Shown here: one piece after another, positions 61,201-64,000 of the stretch
How positions within the stretch are numbered: the stretch's first letter is position 1
Layout: each line of letters starts with the position of its first letter
DNA from: Coffea arabica
Taxonomy: Eukaryota > Streptophyta > Magnoliopsida > Gentianales > Rubiaceae
Assembly (NCBI RefSeq): GCF_036785885.1
Contig: NC_092312.1
Span: 19,548,001-19,612,000, forward strand
Length of the DNA: 64,000 nucleotides
Direction of reading: 5' to 3'
Translations under genes and position numbers: made by a program
The notes under the pieces: generated by a model
Told to the model about the DNA's origin: nothing
Seen by the model: only the letters and a program-made list of their open reading frames with translations
The model's database searches: none

Positions 61201-61719
61201 TGACATGCATTTGCTGCGCTTGTTTCCTGATAAGATGCGTTATGGTAAGTTGCATAATCTATTACACTATAAAACATAGCCATATCCAAACTTCTATTAC
61301 CATGATAGTGTATAACATCTTCACTGAAATATTACAGGATGCTCTTTCTGCCTTTGACGAGGATGTTGATGTTGATGTCCTGGACCATCCGGTCCTCAAC
61401 CTTTTCTATTACATGGTACAATTTGCATCTTTCTGTCATATGATTCGTGTAATATAGCATCTGTAACCTCTCAGTCAAGTATTCAAAAATGCGCTTACAC
61501 TTGGTTCTGTTAACGAGTTTGTCAATAGCTACTAGAAATGGAGTATCCAAAGCAGCAGCTGGATACGCCCACCAGAGCACTCAATGGCCCCTGCTGATTA
61601 TATGCTGCCTATGGGTTTTTTTTCAGATGGTGGAAATTGTGCCATCTGCAATAGTGCTTTTTATCCTACGGAAGTTACCTCCAAGACGTGTATCGGATCA
61701 GTATCAATCTATCCGCTAA
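58262..61719 (+). CDS. TOM1: TOM1/TOM3-family seven-helix membrane protein
   Basis: The product is 299 residues; Arabidopsis TOM1 is of similar length. Exons: 58262-58444, 58972-59062, 59146-59198, 59608-59700, 59784-59855, 59961-60033, 60144-60189, 60294-60357, 61191-61244, 61338-61415, 61627-61719; every phase closes. It is a plant tonoplast/endomembrane protein (DUF1084) with about seven hydrophobic helices. In Arabidopsis the family is a host factor used by tobamoviruses and a GPCR-like protein of unclear native role. Recognisable segments: [87 protein letters not shown] and the C-terminal [11 protein letters not shown]. Start ATG 58262 gives [16 protein letters not shown]. The orthology to TOM1 rather than TOM3 or THH1 is a guess. 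Confidence 0.95.
60029..60078 (+). promoter_or_regulatory. Duplicated 5' splice site
   Basis: CAGGTGAGTA occurs at 60031 and again at 60057, each followed by ATATTTTCTTT, 26 bases apart. The first closes exon 6 of the TOM1-like gene in frame; use of the second would add 26 bases and shift the frame. Confidence 0.75.
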
Positions 61720-62630
61720 AGCCCTTTGATTTTCTGATAACCTGGAATCTGCAATAAGAGAGAACGTATAGAGTGAATAATTTGAAATGACTGAAAAGCT
61801 TTTGATTATCTGCCCTTCAACTCAGCCCATCTGCGGAACTTTTCATCTGTACTTTCCCACATACATTGCAACTCAGCAAAATCTATTGAGGCAGAATCCA
61901 CCTCGCACTGTTATTCTGCTTGGAGAGTCTAATAGCCAGCGCAGTCATACTCCTTGTTGTTGGATCCCTTTCTTTAATCTTTTCACAAATTGAGTGAAGT
62001 TTTTCTGATACTAACGCTTTAAATTAAGATCTTTTGCAACTTTTTTTTTTTTTTAACATTTCTATTCAGCATTGATGGAGGCCATTGGCTGGTTGCTTTG
62101 GTCTTTAGATTCTCTGTTTCTCTTTTTTGACCCAGCGACAAAAGAGAGGAGGGGAATGCATGGTTCTTTCCTGGTTCTGGCGACATGCTCTACGGGATGC
62201 GTATTTGTGTAGGTGAAGCCCCATCTGCTTTGAAAATATTGTGGGAATCGAAGAAAGATGTAATTTGAAGAGGGCACAAAATTTTCGTTAACGGCAGAAG
62301 GATGCAGATGGAAGGAAACTTGGAGGCTGGAGGAAGAGGTATGGCAGATGTGCTAGGATTAATATACGTATGGTTTTATGAATCTCGAACATGATTGGCT
62401 CCTGTATGGATAGGAAGAAGCCTCGCTGCAGAAGCGGTAGAAAATAAATAGGAACGACAGAAAGTAGTCGCTATTATGAATAGAATAGGAAAAGACTTCT
62501 TGATTAACAAGGAGTCTTGGACACTTGAGAATTTCACTTTGTTCATCCAAAAGCACCTATGCATAAGAAGGTAGATTGAACTTATTTTATTGTACTTTTT
62601 GCGTTAACAAACTCACCAGTGACCATCAAA
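61720..62630. other. Spacer between TOM1-like and prolamin-like genes
   Basis: The 3' UTR of the TOM1-like gene begins here. No separate gene is supported; poly(T) lies at 62041-62054. Confidence 0.45.
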
Positions 62631-63110
62631 ATGGAGGGTGACAAAGTTAAATTTGTTGCCCTAATGTTGGTTTGCATGCCTAGTGTTACCCATGCATGGG
62701 GCTGGCCTTGGCCCTGGTCTCCTTGGTGGCAGCCGCCACCACCAACGCCTCCTCGATCCTCGCCACCGCAAACCCCAGCTCCTCTTCCTCCTCCAAGGCA
62801 TCCACAACCGCCACTCGCACCTCCTCCAAAATCACTACCACCTTCTCGTCCTCCAAGACAACCACCACCGACCCCCAGAGCTCCCCAGGATCCCGCTGAC
62901 TGCCAGGATGCATTGATATACGTGGATGTTTGCATAAGAGATCTCATAACTTTCTTTTTCGAGAAAGATGGTTCTTCAGTCGGGCAAAATTGTTGCGACG
63001 CCATCTCCGAGCTTTCAGATGATTGCTTTTCCGAAGCGTTCGCGGGCTTCAGTGACCCCGAGTTCATTAAGAGAGTTAGGGACTACTGTGCTGGCCAATT
63101 TCACGTCTGA
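62631..63110 (+). CDS. Secreted proline-rich prolamin-like (ECA1-type) protein
   Basis: A single-exon gene of 159 residues. MEGDKVKFVALMLVCMPSVT then HA is a signal peptide, so the protein is secreted. A Trp/Pro stretch (WGWPWPWSPWWQ) leads into about 60 residues of proline-rich sequence resembling cell-wall extensin-like linkers. The last 70 residues form a prolamin-like six-cysteine domain: DCQDALIYVDVC, a CC pair in GQNCCDAISELSDDC, and the final Cys in RVRDYC, followed by AGQFHV. This domain defines the ECA1 gametogenesis-related family (DUF1278), which includes small secreted proteins of egg cell and other reproductive tissues. Expression site and partner cannot be seen. I used ATG 62631; sequence just upstream in frame has only GTG. 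Confidence 0.88.
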   Translation: MEGDKVKFVALMLVCMPSVTHAWGWPWPWSPWWQPPPPTPPRSSPPQTPAPLPPPRHPQPPLAPPPKSLPPSRPPRQPPPTPRAPQDPADCQDALIYVDVCIRDLITFFFEKDGSSVGQNCCDAISELSDDCFSEAFAGFSDPEFIKRVRDYCAGQFHV

Positions 63111-63820
63111 CTCTCGATTCATTATGCTCCTTGTTTCCTTATTTTCCTGTGACATTAATTTCGCATCTCTGTTGTCATGCATGATTTAGTTAAAACTAAT
63201 CATGCTCTCTCTTCAATGCTTTATGGTCCAGCAAACATGAATCATCAGTTTTAATTTCTTGCGATTTGTATTTGGCCAATTTTGCGTTCTCAAACATGAT
63301 GAGTGTTTTGAGTTTCTAAGGAGAACCTTCGGTTCTCAAACATGATGACTCTCTTCTCACACAAAGACAAAACAACACATAATCACACGAAAGCTGAGGT
63401 AATACAATAAAGTGGGAACTATATGTTCCAGAGCATTTGGAGACAAAACGCAATTCAATGCGCTGAATCGACCCTTAGTTTTTGTCAAATGTGATTTTCT
63501 CAAAATGATTATTTTTATGATTCAGCAAAGTTGGCTTAAACTGGCAATCTTTTTTTTTTTTACGCCTTAAACAGGCAATCAATTTATTATTATTTACACG
63601 CCTTAAACAGGCAATTGTAGTACTACTACATGAGCAATTACAGTACAACTACAAAACGGTAGATTAGTATATTTAGCATAAGACTGCATCAAATCTGCAG
63701 CATTGCTCTCATATAACAAAGATGCCACAAAATGGCTCTGCATAATACTGGTAATGTTTTGTGACTAATACTACAAAAAAGAAATGTTTTACGAAAAATA
63801 CATTTTCCAAATGAGGGTAA
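63111..63820. other. Spacer with a short direct repeat
   Basis: ACGCCTTAAACAGGCAAT occurs at about 63562 and 63598. Nothing else is supported. Confidence 0.45.
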
Positions 63821-63901
63821 ATGGCATTGATGAAGTTGCACGTTACCGTGTTCCTCCTCCTTTTCCTGCAACCGTTCTTAGCAGTTCATGGCCAAGATTT
63901 G
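63821..63901 (+). CDS. Possible first exon of a secreted protein, cut by window end
   Basis: ATG 63821 opens a frame with a typical signal peptide (MALMKLHVTVFLLLFLQPFL, then AVHGQDL) directly before a plausible donor GTAAAA at 63902. The rest of the gene would lie beyond base 64000, so the family is unknown. It could be chance. Confidence 0.35.
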
Positions 63902-64000
63902 GTAAAAAAATATATATATATATATATTGTTCTTACTTTATTTTTTATATCATGTGTGGGATTCACAAAATTTTTATTTTAAAATTATACATTATTGAAA

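Noticed and set aside
62582-63067. 161-codon minus-strand frame, Gly-rich
   Set aside because: It is the antisense of the proline-rich coding region of the prolamin-like gene.

Overview
This window is nuclear DNA of a flowering plant, most likely a eudicot. Coding exons are short and separated by AT-rich GT-AG introns. Every confident gene belongs to a plant family, and the spacers are filled with plant transposons (Helitrons, hAT- and PIF/Harbinger-like MITEs, a Copia LTR element, tRNA-derived SINEs). The species cannot be fixed from the sequence. There are no operons, CRISPR arrays or phage; genes are independent units on both strands. Gene models are exon chains that I joined by reading frame and splice sites. 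For the genes complete in the window, the summed exon lengths keep an open frame to a stop.

Layout. 1-10745: three direct tandem type I metacaspase genes (the first enters from the left edge), with the spacer before the third invaded by two Helitrons and a hAT MITE. 13211-17364: a complete gag-only Copia-type element between 5-bp target duplications. 18710-21094 (-): a two-exon plant protein of unknown function. 22467-25186: a PIF-like MITE split by a complete minus-strand Helitron. 26138-27165: a second MITE of that kind with a TTA duplication. 27169-31777: no gene seen. 31778-33699 (-): an alpha/beta hydrolase. 36175-38778: ORC2-like and midasin-like gene fragments, decayed. 42250-48944 (-): a 13-exon OM64/TOC64-type outer-membrane amidase-TPR protein. 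50484-54376 (-): a compact PP2C phosphatase whose third coding intron (between its second and third... see entry) carries a 147-bp tandem array next to an exon. 58262-61719 (+): an 11-exon TOM1/TOM3-type seven-helix membrane protein. 62631-63110 (+): a single-exon secreted proline-rich prolamin-like (ECA1-type) protein. 63821-63901 (+): a possible first exon of a secreted protein running off the window.

The genes do not form one pathway. The metacaspases are a gene family expanded in place, and the rest are ordinary plant genes. I did not find a convincing undescribed biological system. The most unusual items are the exact end-to-end nesting of Helitrons, the gag-only retroelement with an array of ACGT-core palindromes in its promoter, the altered amidase triad in the OM64 protein, the ORC2/midasin fragment pair, and the nucleosome-sized 147-bp repeat in the PP2C gene. 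In the PP2C gene the array lies in the intron between the 79-codon exon and the 92-codon exon.
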